DNA of 64,000 bases from Methylocystis echinoides (lineage in GTDB: Bacteria > Pseudomonadota > Alphaproteobacteria > Rhizobiales > Beijerinckiaceae): the NCBI RefSeq assembly GCF_027923385.1, contig NZ_BSEC01000001.1, forward strand, positions 1,252,501 through 1,316,500, written 5' to 3'. Positions 44,245-52,849 of the stretch are shown here, piece after piece. Within the stretch, counting starts at the first letter, position 1. Each line of letters opens with the position of its first letter. The translations under genes and the position numbers were made by a program. Under the pieces are notes generated by a model, which saw nothing but the letters and a program-made list of their open reading frames with translations, did not search any database and had not been told where the DNA came from.

Positions 44245-45783
44245 ATGCCGCTCAGTCCTTATCCGCTCGAACTCCTGACAACGGAACAGATGGCCCGCGC
44301 CGATCGCATGACGATCGACAGCGGCGTGCCCAGCATGGATTTGATGGAGAGCGCCGCGGTCGCGATTGCGCGCGTCGCCAGCCGTGTCCTGCAACGCATG
44401 AGCGGCCGGCGCGTCCTGGTCCTGTGCGGGCCAGGCAACAATGGCGGCGACGGCTATGTCGCGGCGCGGCTGCTGCGCGCCCAGCGCTACAAGGTCCGCG
44501 TCGCCTCGCTGGCGCCGCCCGACCGGTTGCGCGGCGACGCGGCGCGCGCGGCGGCGAGCTGGACAGGCACGCTGCTGCCCGCGCAGGAATGCGATTTCCA
44601 TGGCGTCGACCTCGTCATCGACGCGCTGTTCGGCACAGGGCTCGCGCGCGACCTCGACCCGGCGGCTCAGACGCTGGTCAACCGCCTCAATCAATGGCGC
44701 CGGGAGACGAAGCAGAGCGTCATCAGCGTCGACATTCCCAGCGGCGTGGACGGCACGACCGGCGCGATTCGGGGCGCGGCGGTCGAGGCGGACGAGACCG
44801 TCACCTTCTTCCGGGTGAAGACCGGTCATCTGCTGCTGCCGGGCCGCACGCGCTGCGGCCGGCTGACCTGCGCCCATATCGGCATCCGGTCGACGACCCT
44901 CGAATCGATGGGCGTGAAGGCCTTCGTCAACGCGCCGGAACTATGGCTGCCGCATCTGCCGCGGCCGCGCGTCGACGGACACAAATATACGCGCGGCCAT
45001 GCGCTGGTGGTCTCGGGCGGCGCCTCCTTCACCGGCGCGGCGCGGCTCTCCGCCTCTGCGGCGCTGCGCGCCGGCGCCGGCCTCGTGACGCTGGCGAGCC
45101 CCACGGAGGCGCTGGCGGTCAACGCCAGCGCGCTCACCTCCGTGATGGTGCGCCCCGCCGACGGGCCGGTTGGACTCGCTCATGTGCTCGCGGACGAACG
45201 GAAAAACGCGATCGCCATCGGTCCCGGCCTCGGCGTCAGCGAGGCGAGCTGCCAGCAGGTCGAGGCGGCGCTGAAGCCGCAGGCCTATCGCCGCGCCGCC
45301 GTGCTCGACGCCGACGCGCTGACGAGTTTCGAGAGCGATCCCTTCCGCCTCTGGCGCGCGACGCGCGGCGCCCCGGGCCCGGTGGTGATGACGCCGCATG
45401 CGGGCGAATTCGCCCGTCTTTTCGCCGAATGCGACGGCAATCACGCCAACCGCTCCAAGCTCGACAAGGCGCGCGACGCCGCGCGGGTAAGCGGCGCGGT
45501 GGTGCTCTACAAGGGGCCGGACACGGTGGTGGCGGCGCCGGACGGCCGGGCCTCGATCCAGACCGGCGCGAGCCCGTGGCTGGCGACCGCCGGCTCGGGC
45601 GACGTTCTCACCGGCATCGTGGCGGGTCTCCTGGCGCAGCGGATGGAAGGCTTTCTGGCGGCGTCCTGCGCGGTGTGGATGCATGCGCGCGCCGCGGAGC
45701 AATTCGGTCCCGGCCTCATTGCCGACGACATTATTGCGACCCTGCCGCAAGTCTGGCGCGAACTATGCGGCGAGAGCGCGTGA
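44245..45783 (+). CDS. nnr: Bifunctional NAD(P)H-hydrate epimerase/dehydratase
   Basis: This 512-residue two-domain enzyme repairs hydrated NADH and NADPH. The N-terminal YjeF epimerase domain (about 1-215) has VLVLCGPGNNGGDGYVAARLL and DIPSGVDGTTG. The C-terminal ribokinase-like dehydratase (about 225-505) has ALVVSGGASFTGAARLSA, VMTPHAGEFARLF and the ATP-site AGSGDVLTGIVAGLL. The start at 44245 removes a basic in-frame extension that is not family-like. In related genomes a P-II gene often lies nearby; that is not seen here. It is followed by the carbonic anhydrase gene. Confidence 0.95.
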   Translation: MPLSPYPLELLTTEQMARADRMTIDSGVPSMDLMESAAVAIARVASRVLQRMSGRRVLVLCGPGNNGGDGYVAARLLRAQRYKVRVASLAPPDRLRGDAARAAASWTGTLLPAQECDFHGVDLVIDALFGTGLARDLDPAAQTLVNRLNQWRRETKQSVISVDIPSGVDGTTGAIRGAAVEADETVTFFRVKTGHLLLPGRTRCGRLTCAHIGIRSTTLESMGVKAFVNAPELWLPHLPRPRVDGHKYTRGHALVVSGGASFTGAARLSASAALRAGAGLVTLASPTEALAVNASALTSVMVRPADGPVGLAHVLADERKNAIAIGPGLGVSEASCQQVEAALKPQAYRRAAVLDADALTSFESDPFRLWRATRGAPGPVVMTPHAGEFARLFAECDGNHANRSKLDKARDAARVSGAVVLYKGPDTVVAAPDGRASIQTGASPWLATAGSGDVLTGIVAGLLAQRMEGFLAASCAVWMHARAAEQFGPGLIADDIIATLPQVWRELCGESA

Positions 45784-45891
45784 AGGTGAGGCTTTGGCGC
45801 CCCCGGCGCGCCAGCAATGTCACAAGAATTTCATGCCGCTGGCGTCAAAAAAGAAAGTTCCTGTGGAACCAGAGCTTCCGTCCCCTCCGCC

Positions 45892-45920
45892 TTGTGCGGC
45901 TTGTCACGCATGACTACACT
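45892..45920 (+). promoter_or_regulatory. Possible promoter of the carbonic anhydrase gene
   Basis: TTGTGC (45892-45897) and TACACT (45915-45920) are 17 bases apart, a fair sigma-70 match in the 216-base gap after nnr. If real, transcription would begin near 45927, so the protein would start at the ATG at 46000 rather than at 45910. Confidence 0.3.
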
Positions 45921-45999
45921 AGCCAACATCTTGCGCCGGTCGCCGGAGGAGGAGGGCGCAAGCGCTCCGGCGGATCCAGTGCACAACAATGGGCGTTCG

Positions 46000-46635
46000 A
46001 TGCGGTCACACCAAAAGCTTCTGCTCGAGAACAAGGCCTGGGCCGAGGAGAAGAAGCAGCGCGAGCCCGATTACTTCGAGCGTCTTGCGGGCGGGCAGCA
46101 GCCCGAATTCCTGTGGATCGGCTGCGCCGACAGCCGCGTGCCGGCCGACATCATCGTCAACGCCGAGCCGGGCCTTATCTTTGCGCATCGCAATATCGCC
46201 AATCAGGTGATCGCCACCGACTTCAACTGCCTCAGCGTCGTGCAATACGCCGTGCAGGTGCTGAAGGTGAAACACATCATCGTCTGCGGCCATTACAATT
46301 GTGGCGGCGTGAAAGCGGCGCTGTCGCATCAGCGGTCGGAGTTCACGCTGCTCAACAAGTGGCTGCTGCATGTGAAGGACGTCTATCGTCTGCACCGCGC
46401 CGAGCTCGACGCCATCGCCTCCTTCGACGAGAAGGCCAATCGTCTCGTCGAACTCAATGTGATCGAGCAGGTCAACAGCCTCGCCTACACGTCCATCGTG
46501 CAGAACGCCTGGCGCGAGGAGGAGCGGCCGCTCGTGCATGGCTGGGTCTATGCGCTGGACGACGGATTGTTGAAGCAGCTGGTCACGCTGGGGCCAGACA
46601 GCGAGCTCGACCGCATCTATCAGTGGGACGCCTAG
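46000..46635 (+). CDS. Beta-class carbonic anhydrase
   Basis: This 211-residue zinc enzyme interconverts CO2 and bicarbonate. Zinc ligands and the catalytic pair are visible in WIGCADSRVPAD (Cys, Asp-Arg) and VCGHYNCGGVKAAL (His, Cys), with normal spacing. The start at 46000 gives MRSHQKLLLENKAWAEE, matching the family N-terminus; an ATG at 45910 would add 30 disordered residues and would overlap the possible promoter. It lies 21 bases before a SulP-family transporter, forming a likely bicarbonate supply pair. Confidence 0.93.
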   Translation: MRSHQKLLLENKAWAEEKKQREPDYFERLAGGQQPEFLWIGCADSRVPADIIVNAEPGLIFAHRNIANQVIATDFNCLSVVQYAVQVLKVKHIIVCGHYNCGGVKAALSHQRSEFTLLNKWLLHVKDVYRLHRAELDAIASFDEKANRLVELNVIEQVNSLAYTSIVQNAWREEERPLVHGWVYALDDGLLKQLVTLGPDSELDRIYQWDA

Positions 46636-46656
46636 GCCGAACAGGAGACGTCAGAC

Positions 46657-48219
46657 GTGCTGCGCAAGCATCTCGACTATTACACGCGCTATCTCGACCA
46701 TGACATCCCGGCGGGCGTGGTGGTCTTTCTGGTGGCGCTGCCGCTGTGTCTGGGCATCGCCGTCGCGTCGGGCGCGCCGCCGTTTTCCGGCGTCATCGCC
46801 GGCGTCGTGGGCGGCCTCGTGGTGTCGGTGCTGAGCGGCTCGCAACTCAGCGTGTCGGGTCCGGCGGCGGGCCTCACGGTGATCATCGCCGCGGCCGCCG
46901 AGAAACACGGTCTGGGCGGGATGCTGCTGGCGGTCGCGCTCTCGGGCCTCATCCAGATCGGCATGGGCTATGCGCGCGCAGGCGTGATCGGCGCCTATTT
47001 CCCTTCGGCGGTCATCAAGGGCATGCTGGCCGCGATCGGCCTGATCCTCATCATGAAGCAGCTTCCGCACGCCGTCGGCTACGATGCGGACGCCGAGAGC
47101 GACCTCTCCTTCCTCGAGGACGACAATAACGCGACCTTCTCCTTCGTCTGGTCGTCGCTCAATTCGATATCGCCCGGCGCGGTGGTCGTCTCCGCCGTGT
47201 CGCTCGCCATTCTGCTTTTCTGGGACACGGCGCGAATCCGGGAGCACAGGATTCTGTCCTTCGTGCCGGGGCCGCTCGTCGCGGTGATCTTCGGCGTCAT
47301 GTTCAACATGGCGGCGACCGCCGTGGCGCCGTTCTTCGCAATCGCGCCGCAGCATCTGGTGACGCTGCCGCAGATTTACGGGCCGTTGCAGTTCGCGGGC
47401 GAAATCCGCTTCCCCGATTTCGGCCTGCTGACCGACTATCATATCTTTGTGACGGCGGCGACGCTCGCGCTGGTCGGCAGTCTCGAAACGCTTCTCAGCC
47501 TCGAAGCCGTGGACAAGCTCGATCCGCTCAAGCGCACCGCGCCGACCAATCAGGAACTGAAGGCGCAGGGCGTCGGCAATTTCATCAGCGGCATGATGGG
47601 CGGCCTGCCGATCACGGCGGTGATCGTGCGCTCATCGGCCAACATAAACGCCGGCGCCCACACCAAGGTCGCCTGCATCATGCATGGCGTGCTGCTGCTG
47701 CTCAGCGTCATGTTCCTCGCGACCGTGCTGAACATGATCCCGCTCGCCTGCCTCGCGGCGGTGCTGCTGCTCACGGGCTACAAGCTGGCCAAGCCGAAAC
47801 TCGTCGCCGAGCAGTTCGAAAAGGGCTTCGAGCAGTTCGCGCCCTTCGCCGTCACCATCGCCGCCATCCTCCTGACCGATCTCCTGAAGGGCATGGCGAT
47901 CGGCATGGCGGTGGGCCTGTTCTTCGTGCTGCGCGCCAATTACCACTCCGCCTTCACGCTGACGCGCGACGGCAAGAATTATCTCCTGCGCCTGCAGAAG
48001 GACGTCTCCTTCCTCAACAAGGCGCCCCTGCGCAACATGCTTCTGGACATCGAGGACGACAGTTTTGTCGTGATCGACGGGAGTCGCGCCATCTTCATCG
48101 ATCACGACATCATGGAGACGCTCGAGGACTTCATGAAGGCCGCCAGCGACAACAATATCCAGGTCGAACTCAAGAATGTGCGCCGTCTGCAGGCCGGCCC
48201 GGCGATGGCGCCGGCCTAG
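46657..48219 (+). CDS. SulP-family anion (putative bicarbonate) transporter
   Basis: This 520-residue membrane protein begins with a GTG behind AGGAG. It has about 11-14 helices and the SulP substrate-site regions IPAGVVVFLVALPLCLGIAVASGAPP, GSQLSVSGPAAGLTVII, VGSLETLLSLEAVDKLDP and GMMGGLPITAVIVRSSANINAGAHTK. The C-terminus (about 420-510) is a short STAS-like regulatory domain (KNYLLRLQKDVSFLNKAPL, VVIDGSRAIFIDHDIMETL). SulP proteins carry sulfate, bicarbonate or dicarboxylates. Adjacency to a carbonic anhydrase favours bicarbonate, which is inference. The two genes appear cotranscribed. Confidence 0.88.
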   Translation: MLRKHLDYYTRYLDHDIPAGVVVFLVALPLCLGIAVASGAPPFSGVIAGVVGGLVVSVLSGSQLSVSGPAAGLTVIIAAAAEKHGLGGMLLAVALSGLIQIGMGYARAGVIGAYFPSAVIKGMLAAIGLILIMKQLPHAVGYDADAESDLSFLEDDNNATFSFVWSSLNSISPGAVVVSAVSLAILLFWDTARIREHRILSFVPGPLVAVIFGVMFNMAATAVAPFFAIAPQHLVTLPQIYGPLQFAGEIRFPDFGLLTDYHIFVTAATLALVGSLETLLSLEAVDKLDPLKRTAPTNQELKAQGVGNFISGMMGGLPITAVIVRSSANINAGAHTKVACIMHGVLLLLSVMFLATVLNMIPLACLAAVLLLTGYKLAKPKLVAEQFEKGFEQFAPFAVTIAAILLTDLLKGMAIGMAVGLFFVLRANYHSAFTLTRDGKNYLLRLQKDVSFLNKAPLRNMLLDIEDDSFVVIDGSRAIFIDHDIMETLEDFMKAASDNNIQVELKNVRRLQAGPAMAPA

Positions 48220-48244
48220 AGGGCGGGGCGTCGCCCTTTCCGCA

Positions 48245-48270
48245 ACCCTCTCCGCGCTCGCGGGGAGGGT
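48245..48270. repeat. GC-rich palindrome after the SulP gene
   Basis: ACCCTCTCCGCG pairs with CGCGGGGAGGGT with one wobble and a two-base loop. It lies between convergent genes and belongs to the same class of intergenic palindromes. Confidence 0.65.
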
Positions 48271-48279
48271 GAGGAACCG

Positions 48280-49044
48280 CTACGGACGGAAACCCTCGAA
48301 CACGATCTGATCCGTCCACTGCGCCGCAAGAGCGGCCTGTTCGGGCGAACGCACGGTCCATGTCGTGACGGGAAGTCCCGGCGTCGTCCGCAGCAGGAAG
48401 GGAATGGCGTGCGGCAGATCGGCCAGGCTCCATGAGAGGAAGTCGGGCCGGCTGCGCGGATAATGCAGGAAATGCGTCATCTCCACGCGCTGCGCCGGCG
48501 AGAGCATCGGCCAGTCCGCTTCGCTATAGCGCGCTTCGCCCACCATCCCGAGCGGGACATGCGCAATGCCCAGCGTCTGCGCATGGGCGCGCAGCAAGGC
48601 CATTGGCTCGGGATCGAAGCTCTCGATCGCCACGGGGCCGGCGTAATCGGCGAGAAGCGCGGCGGCGCGCTGCGCGCCGCGCAGATCGCCGTCGAAGCGG
48701 CTCTTGAGTTCGACGACGAGCGGCGTGCGTCCGCCGATCTCCGACAGGAAGGCGGCGAAGGTCGGGATTTTGTCCCGTCCGCCCGTCAGCTCCAGCGCCG
48801 CCAGCGCGCGCGCGTCGAAATGCGCGACATCGCCTGCCTGCGCCGTCAGGCGCTCCAGCGTATCGTCGTGAAAGACGACAAGATCGCCATCCCGGGTCAG
48901 CTGCACATCGCATTCGACGCCAAAGCCCGAGGCGATGGCGGCGCGCGCCGCGCTGAGCGAATTCTCGATCACGCCGGCGCGCGAATCATGCAGGCCGCGA
49001 TGGGCGATCGGCCGCGCGACCAGCCAATCCGGCGCCTGCGTCAT
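48280..49044 (-). CDS. Glycerophosphodiester phosphodiesterase
   Basis: This 254-residue TIM-barrel enzyme cleaves glycerophosphodiesters to glycerol-3-phosphate and an alcohol. The family start [27 protein letters not shown] has the catalytic His-Arg and Glu-Asn, followed by [28 protein letters not shown] with the metal-binding Glu/Asp and second His. No signal peptide is present, so it is the cytosolic type. The start at 49044 overlaps the stop of the RidA gene by four bases (ATGA), so the RidA gene is upstream in one operon. Confidence 0.93.
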   Translation of the reverse strand: MTQAPDWLVARPIAHRGLHDSRAGVIENSLSAARAAIASGFGVECDVQLTRDGDLVVFHDDTLERLTAQAGDVAHFDARALAALELTGGRDKIPTFAAFLSEIGGRTPLVVELKSRFDGDLRGAQRAAALLADYAGPVAIESFDPEPMALLRAHAQTLGIAHVPLGMVGEARYSEADWPMLSPAQRVEMTHFLHYPRSRPDFLSWSLADLPHAIPFLLRTTPGLPVTTWTVRSPEQAALAAQWTDQIVFEGFRP

Positions 49045-49523
49045 CCCAAAATCTCGAAAATGCCTTCGACCTCCACGGCGGCGTCGAGCGGCAATTGCGC
49101 CACGCCCACGGCGAAGCGGGCGTGTTTGCCATTTTCGCCCAGCACGGCGGCGAAAAGGTCCGACGCGCCGTTCACCACCTGCGGCACCTGGCCGAAGTCG
49201 GGCAGGGCGTTGACGTAGCCGCCGACCCGCACGGCCCTGAGCCGGGCCAGATCGCCCACCGCGGCTTTGGCCTGCGCCAGAACATTCAGCGCCGCCTGCC
49301 GCGCCGCCGTCTGCCCGTCCTCGAGCGAGACGGACGCGCCGAGCTTGCCCTTGTGCGCCGGATCGACGCCATTGGCGCCCACCGGCAGCTGGCCTGAGAC
49401 AAAAAGCAGATTGCCTGTGCGCATATAGGGAACATAATTGGCGACCGGCGCGGCTGCGGCGGGCAGGGCGAGGCCGAGCGCGGCGAGGCGCGCCTCCGGG
49501 GACTCTTCGTTCGGCTTGGACAT
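49041..49523 (-). CDS. RidA-family protein (YjgF/YER057c/UK114, large type)
   Basis: This 160-residue member has an N-terminal extension before the core: [19 protein letters not shown], then [29 protein letters not shown] and a C-terminus [25 protein letters not shown]. Classic RidA hydrolyses reactive enamine/imine intermediates; it needs an arginine in the last motif (xxRxxVxVxxLP). Here that stretch ([12 protein letters not shown]) retains it. The longer proteobacterial subgroup (RidA-like, 150-160 residues) has less clear roles. It overlaps the phosphodiesterase gene and is divergent from eipB. Confidence 0.9.
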   Translation of the reverse strand: MSKPNEESPEARLAALGLALPAAAAPVANYVPYMRTGNLLFVSGQLPVGANGVDPAHKGKLGASVSLEDGQTAARQAALNVLAQAKAAVGDLARLRAVRVGGYVNALPDFGQVPQVVNGASDLFAAVLGENGKHARFAVGVAQLPLDAAVEVEGIFEILG

Positions 49524-49635
49524 GACGGCGCATCCTGGCTCTAGAAAAGCATTGCTCGATCTTCCCGGTGACCCTAGTTTCGGCGGTCTTGCGACGCAAT
49601 GCCGGCGCTTCGTCCTTCAGGTGAAAATCATTCCC

Positions 49636-50454
49636 ATGACTTCAAAGTGCGCGATCGCCGCCGCCGTTTTCGCCGCCGCCATGGTCTCGGCATTCCCAGC
49701 GCGCGCCGATGGCGCGCTGCCGCTGGCGCCCCATCGCGCCGTCTATGAACTGACCCTCGACAAGGCCGCGGGCTCGAAGGCTCCCGCGCAGGCGCGTGGC
49801 CGCATCGTCTTCGATTTCGCGGCGACCTGCGAAGGCTATGTGCAGAACTTCCGGCAGATCACCGAGTTGCAGCCGGCGGAAGGCGCGACGCGGCTTTCGG
49901 ACATGATCTCGGGAACCTTCGAAGCGCTGGACGCGAGCGACTTCCGCTTCAAGGTAGAAACCAAGGTCGACGGCGCCACCTCCGAGGCGGTCGACGGCAA
50001 GGCCGTCAAGAAGGCCTCGCGCCTGAGCATCGACCTGACCAGACCAAAGCGCGCGCATCACGACATGGACGGGCCCGTCTTCTTCCCCAGCGAACATCTG
50101 CTGCATATCGTCAACGCCGCGCGCGCGGGCGAGGCGCTGCTGGAGGCGCGCGTCTATGACGGCACCGGGACGGGCGACAAGGCTTTCGACACGCTCACCG
50201 TGATCGGCAAGCCGATGGAGACGCCGGCGGAGAAACCGGCGCAGATCGACGCGCTCAGGAACATGAAGCGCTGGCGCGTCGCGGTCTCCTATTTCGAGCC
50301 CGGCAAGCGCGACGGGCAGCCGATCTATGTGCTGTCGTTCGATCTCTTCGAGAATGGCGTTTCCGGCGCGCTGGCGCTCGACTACGGCGATTTCGTGCTC
50401 AAGGGGGCGCTGAAGGAGCTTTCCGTGCAGCCCGCCACGGTCTGCAGGAAATGA
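49636..50454 (+). CDS. eipB: EipB-family periplasmic cell-envelope protein (DUF1849)
   Basis: This 272-residue protein has a signal peptide (MTSKCAIAAAVFAAAMVSAFPARA) and the DUF1849 fold: APHRAVYELTLDKAAGSK, a cysteine in AATCEGYVQNFR, GKRDGQPIYVLSFDLFENGV and a last cysteine in ATVCRK. In Brucella EipB the N-terminal and C-terminal cysteines form a disulfide that holds a spiral of beta strands, and the protein supports envelope integrity. The two matching cysteines are present. An in-frame GTG at 49621 is an alternative start. The stop lies within a 20-base tandem duplication. Confidence 0.88.
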   Translation: MTSKCAIAAAVFAAAMVSAFPARADGALPLAPHRAVYELTLDKAAGSKAPAQARGRIVFDFAATCEGYVQNFRQITELQPAEGATRLSDMISGTFEALDASDFRFKVETKVDGATSEAVDGKAVKKASRLSIDLTRPKRAHHDMDGPVFFPSEHLLHIVNAARAGEALLEARVYDGTGTGDKAFDTLTVIGKPMETPAEKPAQIDALRNMKRWRVAVSYFEPGKRDGQPIYVLSFDLFENGVSGALALDYGDFVLKGALKELSVQPATVCRK

Positions 50455-50480
50455 TTTCTTTCTTCAGGAAATGACTTCTT
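50441..50480. repeat. 20-base tandem duplication across the eipB stop codon
   Basis: TCTGCAGGAAATGATTTCTT (50441-50460) is followed directly by TCTTCAGGAAATGACTTCTT (50461-50480), with two differences. The first unit includes the eipB stop codon; the second lies in the 3' untranslated region. Confidence 0.8.
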
Positions 50481-50593
50481 AATGTCGACGCGCCGATGAT
50501 CGCTGCGCGGGAACAGGCTGCGGATATTTTCATGTAGCATGTTGCCGGCAGGGTGATGGCGCGCTCGCGTCGTCGCCGAAGAGGCGCGCTGCG

Positions 50594-51394
50594 ATGACGA
50601 CAGTCGGAACCTATCTTTCGGTCGCGAAGGACCTCACGCGCTGGCGCAAGATCGCCGCGAACAGGCCGCAGGTCGCATCGGATACGAAATATCTCGCCGC
50701 CAAAATCGGCAAGGCGACGTCGATCGACGCGCTGATGAAAGACCGCCGTCTGTTTGGCATCGCCATGAAGGCCTTTGGCCTCGGCGATATGACCTACGCC
50801 TCCGGCATGATGCGCAAGGTGCTGGAGCAGGGCGTCGACAGTCCCAAGGATCTGGCGAACACGCTGCATAACGCCAACATGCTCGCCTTCGCGAAAGCCT
50901 TCGATTATGCCGGCGGCAAGGCGATGGTCGACACCAAGGATTTCGTCAAGTCGGTGACGGACCGCTATGTCGAGCAGGCGATGCAGGCCGATCAGGGCGC
51001 GCAGAATCCGGGCGTCCAGCTCGCGCTCTATTTCCGCGAGCGCGCGCCGCAGCTCACGACGATCTACGGCATTCTTGCCGACAAGAACCTGCAGAAGGTC
51101 GTGCAGACGGCGCTCGACATTCCCGAAGCCGCCTCGCGCCAGCCGGTCGACACGCAGGCGCGGCTGCTGAAGGCGAAAGTGAAAATCGACGATTTCAAGG
51201 ACCCGGTGAAACTCGAGGCTTTCATCAAGCGCTTCGCCGCAATGTACGACATGCGAAATCCCGGCGCGGGCGCGAAGGTCGACAGCAACGCCAATGCGCT
51301 TCTCTACAGCGCGTCCTTCCTGGGCTCCGATCAGGCCGTCGGCGTGGATATGTCGCTGCTGCTGCGCCGGCAGAACGCGGCGCGCGGCGTCTAG
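50594..51394 (+). CDS. DUF1217 family protein
   Basis: This 266-residue, mostly helical cytosolic protein matches DUF1217, a family found in Rhizobiales, often near flagellar genes. Features are TTVGTYLSVAKDLTRWRKIAANRPQVASDTKYLAAKIGK, FGIAMKAFGLGDMTYASGMMRKVLEQG and an ending RFAAMYDMRNPG ... LLRRQNAARGV. Function is unknown; association with motility is by family. No flagellar gene is in this window. No strong ribosome binding site is visible. It is followed at once by a large palindrome. Confidence 0.78.
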   Translation: MTTVGTYLSVAKDLTRWRKIAANRPQVASDTKYLAAKIGKATSIDALMKDRRLFGIAMKAFGLGDMTYASGMMRKVLEQGVDSPKDLANTLHNANMLAFAKAFDYAGGKAMVDTKDFVKSVTDRYVEQAMQADQGAQNPGVQLALYFRERAPQLTTIYGILADKNLQKVVQTALDIPEAASRQPVDTQARLLKAKVKIDDFKDPVKLEAFIKRFAAMYDMRNPGAGAKVDSNANALLYSASFLGSDQAVGVDMSLLLRRQNAARGV

Positions 51395-51496
51395 AGCATG
51401 ATGCGAAAAGGTGGAAACCGGCTTTTCGCAAAAATCATGCGAAAAAAGAGGGAGCTAGACCATGTTGCGTTTCCGTGGAAACGCAACATGGTCTAG
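51395..51496. repeat. Double palindrome after DUF1217 gene
   Basis: The first hairpin pairs GCATGAT-GCGAAAAG with CTTTTCGC-AAAA-ATCATGC (about 51397-51440). The second is a perfect 20-base inverted repeat, CTAGACCATGTTGCGTTTCC (51455-51474) and its complement (51477-51496), with a two-base loop. The AGAGCATGATGCGAAAA start resembles a common intergenic repeat in Rhizobiales genomes. It lies between two convergent genes and could act as a bidirectional 3' end. Confidence 0.88.
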
Positions 51497-51502
51497 CCCG
51501 CC

Positions 51503-52396
51503 TTATACGGCGCCCGCGTCGCCATCGCGCGCGCGCGACCACATTGGCGGCAGGATGTTGCCGCGCCATACCGCCATGACCATCATTGTCGCCCCGGCCG
51601 CCGTGCAGACCAGTAGCGCGATCACCGAGGCTTCCACGCCAAAGGCGCCGCCGGTGAGCCAGTCCGGGCCTTGCATGGTGGATTTGATCAGGCCGGACGT
51701 GGGCGCCTGGTTTCCGGAAACGATGCCGGAGTAAACCGTGCCTTGCGTGTAGTTCCAGGCCGCGTGGAGACCAATGCCCAGCCAGAGGCGGCGCGTCAGC
51801 ACGTAGGTCGCCGCCAGCAGAACGCCCGCCCATATCGAGATGGAAACGATGCCCCGCATCGTGGCCGCGTCGTTTTCCAGATGCACCAGACCGAACACCA
51901 ATGAGGAAATGAGCAGCGCGATCCAGGTGCCGAACCATTTCTCCGCAATGCGGAACACGCCGCCCCGAAACAGGAGTTCCTCGAAAACGCCGGTGGCCAG
52001 CGGCGCCGCGAGGCCCGGCAGAAGAACTTGCCAGGCGTTGACGCCTTCGATGCGATACACGCCGAGGCCGATCAGGATCAGGATGCACAGCGAGTAAAGG
52101 CCGAAGCCGAGAAGAAGGCCAAAGCCGAATTCCCAGGCCATGGGGGCGACGACCAGTTCGCTGACGTTACGACGCTCAATGAAATAGACCAGCGCCGCAT
52201 ACATGATCAGCATCATCGCGCAAGTCATCGCCGAGGCGGCGAGGCCCTGCATGGGACCCTGCGTGAAGGACGTCCTGAAGAAATAGCCGGAAAGATACAG
52301 ATAGGTCAGGACCACATATAAGATCGCCAGAAAGATCAGCGGAAATTTCGCCAGCCGCAGCAGCAGGCCCGGTTTCTGTTCGGTCAGCTTGTCCAC
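51503..52396 (-). CDS. CPBP-family intramembrane metalloprotease (CAAX/bacteriocin-processing type)
   Basis: This 297-residue membrane protein has about eight helices and the three CPBP motifs: EELLFRGGVFR (EExxxR), FGLVHLENDAAT (FxxxH) and GLHAAWNYTQG (HxxxN/B). Such proteins are predicted glutamic/metal intramembrane proteases; bacterial roles are mostly unknown. The start is taken as GTG at 52396 because of the strong GAGGAGAG before it; a longer ATG version (52471) is possible. It is not an exosortase: the family regions of XrtE are absent. Confidence 0.88.
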   Translation of the reverse strand: MDKLTEQKPGLLLRLAKFPLIFLAILYVVLTYLYLSGYFFRTSFTQGPMQGLAASAMTCAMMLIMYAALVYFIERRNVSELVVAPMAWEFGFGLLLGFGLYSLCILILIGLGVYRIEGVNAWQVLLPGLAAPLATGVFEELLFRGGVFRIAEKWFGTWIALLISSLVFGLVHLENDAATMRGIVSISIWAGVLLAATYVLTRRLWLGIGLHAAWNYTQGTVYSGIVSGNQAPTSGLIKSTMQGPDWLTGGAFGVEASVIALLVCTAAGATMMVMAVWRGNILPPMWSRARDGDAGAV

Positions 52397-52580
52397 TGCT
52401 CTCTCCTCAAAAGACCGTCCTCCTGCAGTCAAGCTACGCAAAATTGATTCCCGCAAGCTGAAAGAGGCCAAGCGCCGCTGACCGACCGGGCGGCGGCGGA
52501 CCGTTCATGGCGGGGACGGATGGTCTGAAAAGCGATCGATCGGCGCACGCAGTGAAGTCGTGGCGATCTATCAGCGCGCG

Positions 52581-52823
52581 TTAATGGTCGGTGAAGCCGC
52601 CGCCCGCATTGATCCCGACATAGGCGCCATTCCATCCCGCCCGCGGCTTTTCTTCCCGCTCCGGCATGGGTTCGATCGGCTTTGCGAGAAAGGGCTTTTC
52701 CGCTTTCCTGGCGAAGGGCGGCTTCGGCCCGCGCGTTGCGGCCGGCGCCGGCGCGGCGAGGGCGTCGGTTATGGCGCAGGTCAGGCAAACGATGAGGGTT
52801 GCGCGAAATCGGTGCATGTCCAT
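52581..52823 (-). CDS. Small secreted protein with porin-like tail motif
   Basis: This 80-residue product has a signal peptide (MDMHRFRATLIVCLTCAITDALA) and a Pro/Lys/Glu-rich mature part. It ends GWNGAYVGINAGGGFTDH. The tail matches the opening strand of Omp25/Omp31-type eight-strand barrels (W-x-G-x-Y-x-G-x-x-x-G), but the rest of a barrel is missing, so it may be a truncated outer membrane protein gene or a small peptide. AAGGACG precedes the start. No downstream barrel frame is seen in the 84 bases before the next gene. Confidence 0.55.
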   Translation of the reverse strand: MDMHRFRATLIVCLTCAITDALAAPAPAATRGPKPPFARKAEKPFLAKPIEPMPEREEKPRAGWNGAYVGINAGGGFTDH

Positions 52824-52849
52824 CGTCCTTGCATGAAGGGGCGCGGCGT

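Noticed and set aside
51503..52396. CPBP protease gene considered as the missing exosortase E (which ends in a CPBP domain)
   Set aside because: It is only about 300 residues, has all CPBP motifs but no exosortase region, and is far from the VPEID-CTERM gene.
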